DNA from: Flavobacterium aquatile LMG 4008 = ATCC 11947
GTDB lineage: Bacteria; Bacteroidota; Bacteroidia; Flavobacteriales; Flavobacteriaceae
Reading direction: 5' to 3'
Assembly (NCBI RefSeq): GCF_000757385.1
Contig: NZ_JRHH01000003.1
Location: 62,001 to 126,000, forward strand
DNA length: 64,000 bases
In this document: one piece after another, positions 63,780-64,000 of the stretch
How positions within the stretch are numbered: position 1 is the stretch's first letter
Layout: each line of letters starts with the position of its first letter
The notes under the pieces: model-generated
Databases searched by the model: none
Told to the model about the DNA's origin: nothing
What the model saw: only the letters and a program-made list of their open reading frames with translations
Program-made: the position numbers and the translations under genes

Positions 63780-64000
63780 TTATTTCATTCCACAAATAAT
63801 TGCGCCCATTATCATGCACGAAACTACCCAATATCCGCCAGCAATAAGGACATATTTCCAACTTCTTCTTTCGTACAATGAACCAACACCGATTACTGGT
63901 AAAGCAAAAAATAATCCAGATAGAAACCCGTGCAGTGCTCCATGTTTAAATGTTCTAAATTTAGTTCCGTGAGCTTCCATAAATTGAATGTATTGTGGAT
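63780..64000 (-). CDS. DUF1761-like membrane protein, C-terminal part (partial at window end)
   Basis: The frame is open past the ATG at 63980 to the end of the window (further residues PQYIQF are visible), so the true start is outside. Two TM helices (GFLSGLFFALPVIGVGSLY and YVLIAGGYWVVSCMIMGAII) and the FRTFKHGALHG segment match the C-terminal half of DUF1761 proteins. Function unknown. Confidence 0.75.
   Translation of the reverse strand, partial: PQYIQFMEAHGTKFRTFKHGALHGFLSGLFFALPVIGVGSLYERRSWKYVLIAGGYWVVSCMIMGAIICGMK

Overview
The window is about 64 kb of low-GC chromosome from a member of the Bacteroidota, almost certainly family Flavobacteriaceae and most likely Flavobacterium or a close relative. 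The evidence is the gliding/type IX secretion cluster gldKLMN, a PorT/SprT homologue, the XrtF exosortase pair, a HYC_CC_PP protein, TamL, many -7 elements of the form TAnnTTTG, and the lack of Shine-Dalgarno sequences before most genes. It reads as ordinary core chromosome. I see no rRNA, tRNA, IS element, phage or CRISPR array. Both end genes are cut by the window.

Layout. 1-4142: three tandem POT peptide transporters (the first partial), then a secreted thioredoxin-like protein. 4735-9523 (minus): surE, a small membrane protein, lpxB, an NlpC/P60 lipoprotein and comEC. 9701-13513: a Prc-type protease, a coiled-coil secreted protein and a secreted nuclease. 13668-20886 (minus): purH, then the elongasome genes mreB-mreC-mreD-mrdA-rodA. 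21176-24795: an ABC permease, a possible frameshifted small membrane protein and a TonB receptor. 24853-29456 (minus): tamL, fbaA, accD. 29483-33614: a tRNA/rRNA methyltransferase, porT, ubiE/menG, folA, a 2TM protein, a CBM48 protein and a GAF protein. 33686-37556: the XrtF exosortase pair, then a cysteine-rich HYC_CC_PP / TonB receptor / HMA-domain set that looks like a metal-handling operon. 37624-40773: DedA and a large TonB-plug protein. 40813-47702 (minus): miaB, a sigma-54-type regulator, lptE, a TPR protein, secG, groES, groEL. 48039-56635 (plus): topA, a degenerate arginase-fold protein, and gldK-gldL-gldM-gldN. 56716-64000: an FAD oxidoreductase, DUF983, an ABC-F ATPase, an App1-like phosphatase, a lipid kinase, DUF4345, an acyltransferase-like protein and a partial DUF1761 protein.

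The genes centre on the cell envelope: wall elongation, lipid A and LPS assembly (lpxB, lptE, tamL), protein export (secG, gldKLMN, porT) and TonB-dependent uptake.

The least expected signal is non-coding. Five intergenic copies of one structured repeat share a 5' core close to TARCCCWGAYYGWARTGGAA and a 3' core close to GAAAGSMGGAAA. They enclose hairpins whose sequence differs but whose pairing is kept. Short tandem AT-rich repeats also sit between co-directional genes in four operons. Other points of note are an arginase homologue lacking three metal ligands beside gldK, an AccD lacking its zinc-ribbon cysteines, a POT paralogue with Lys in place of the TM7 Glu, and a possible -1 frameshifted small protein coupled to a TonB receptor by an ATGA overlap.
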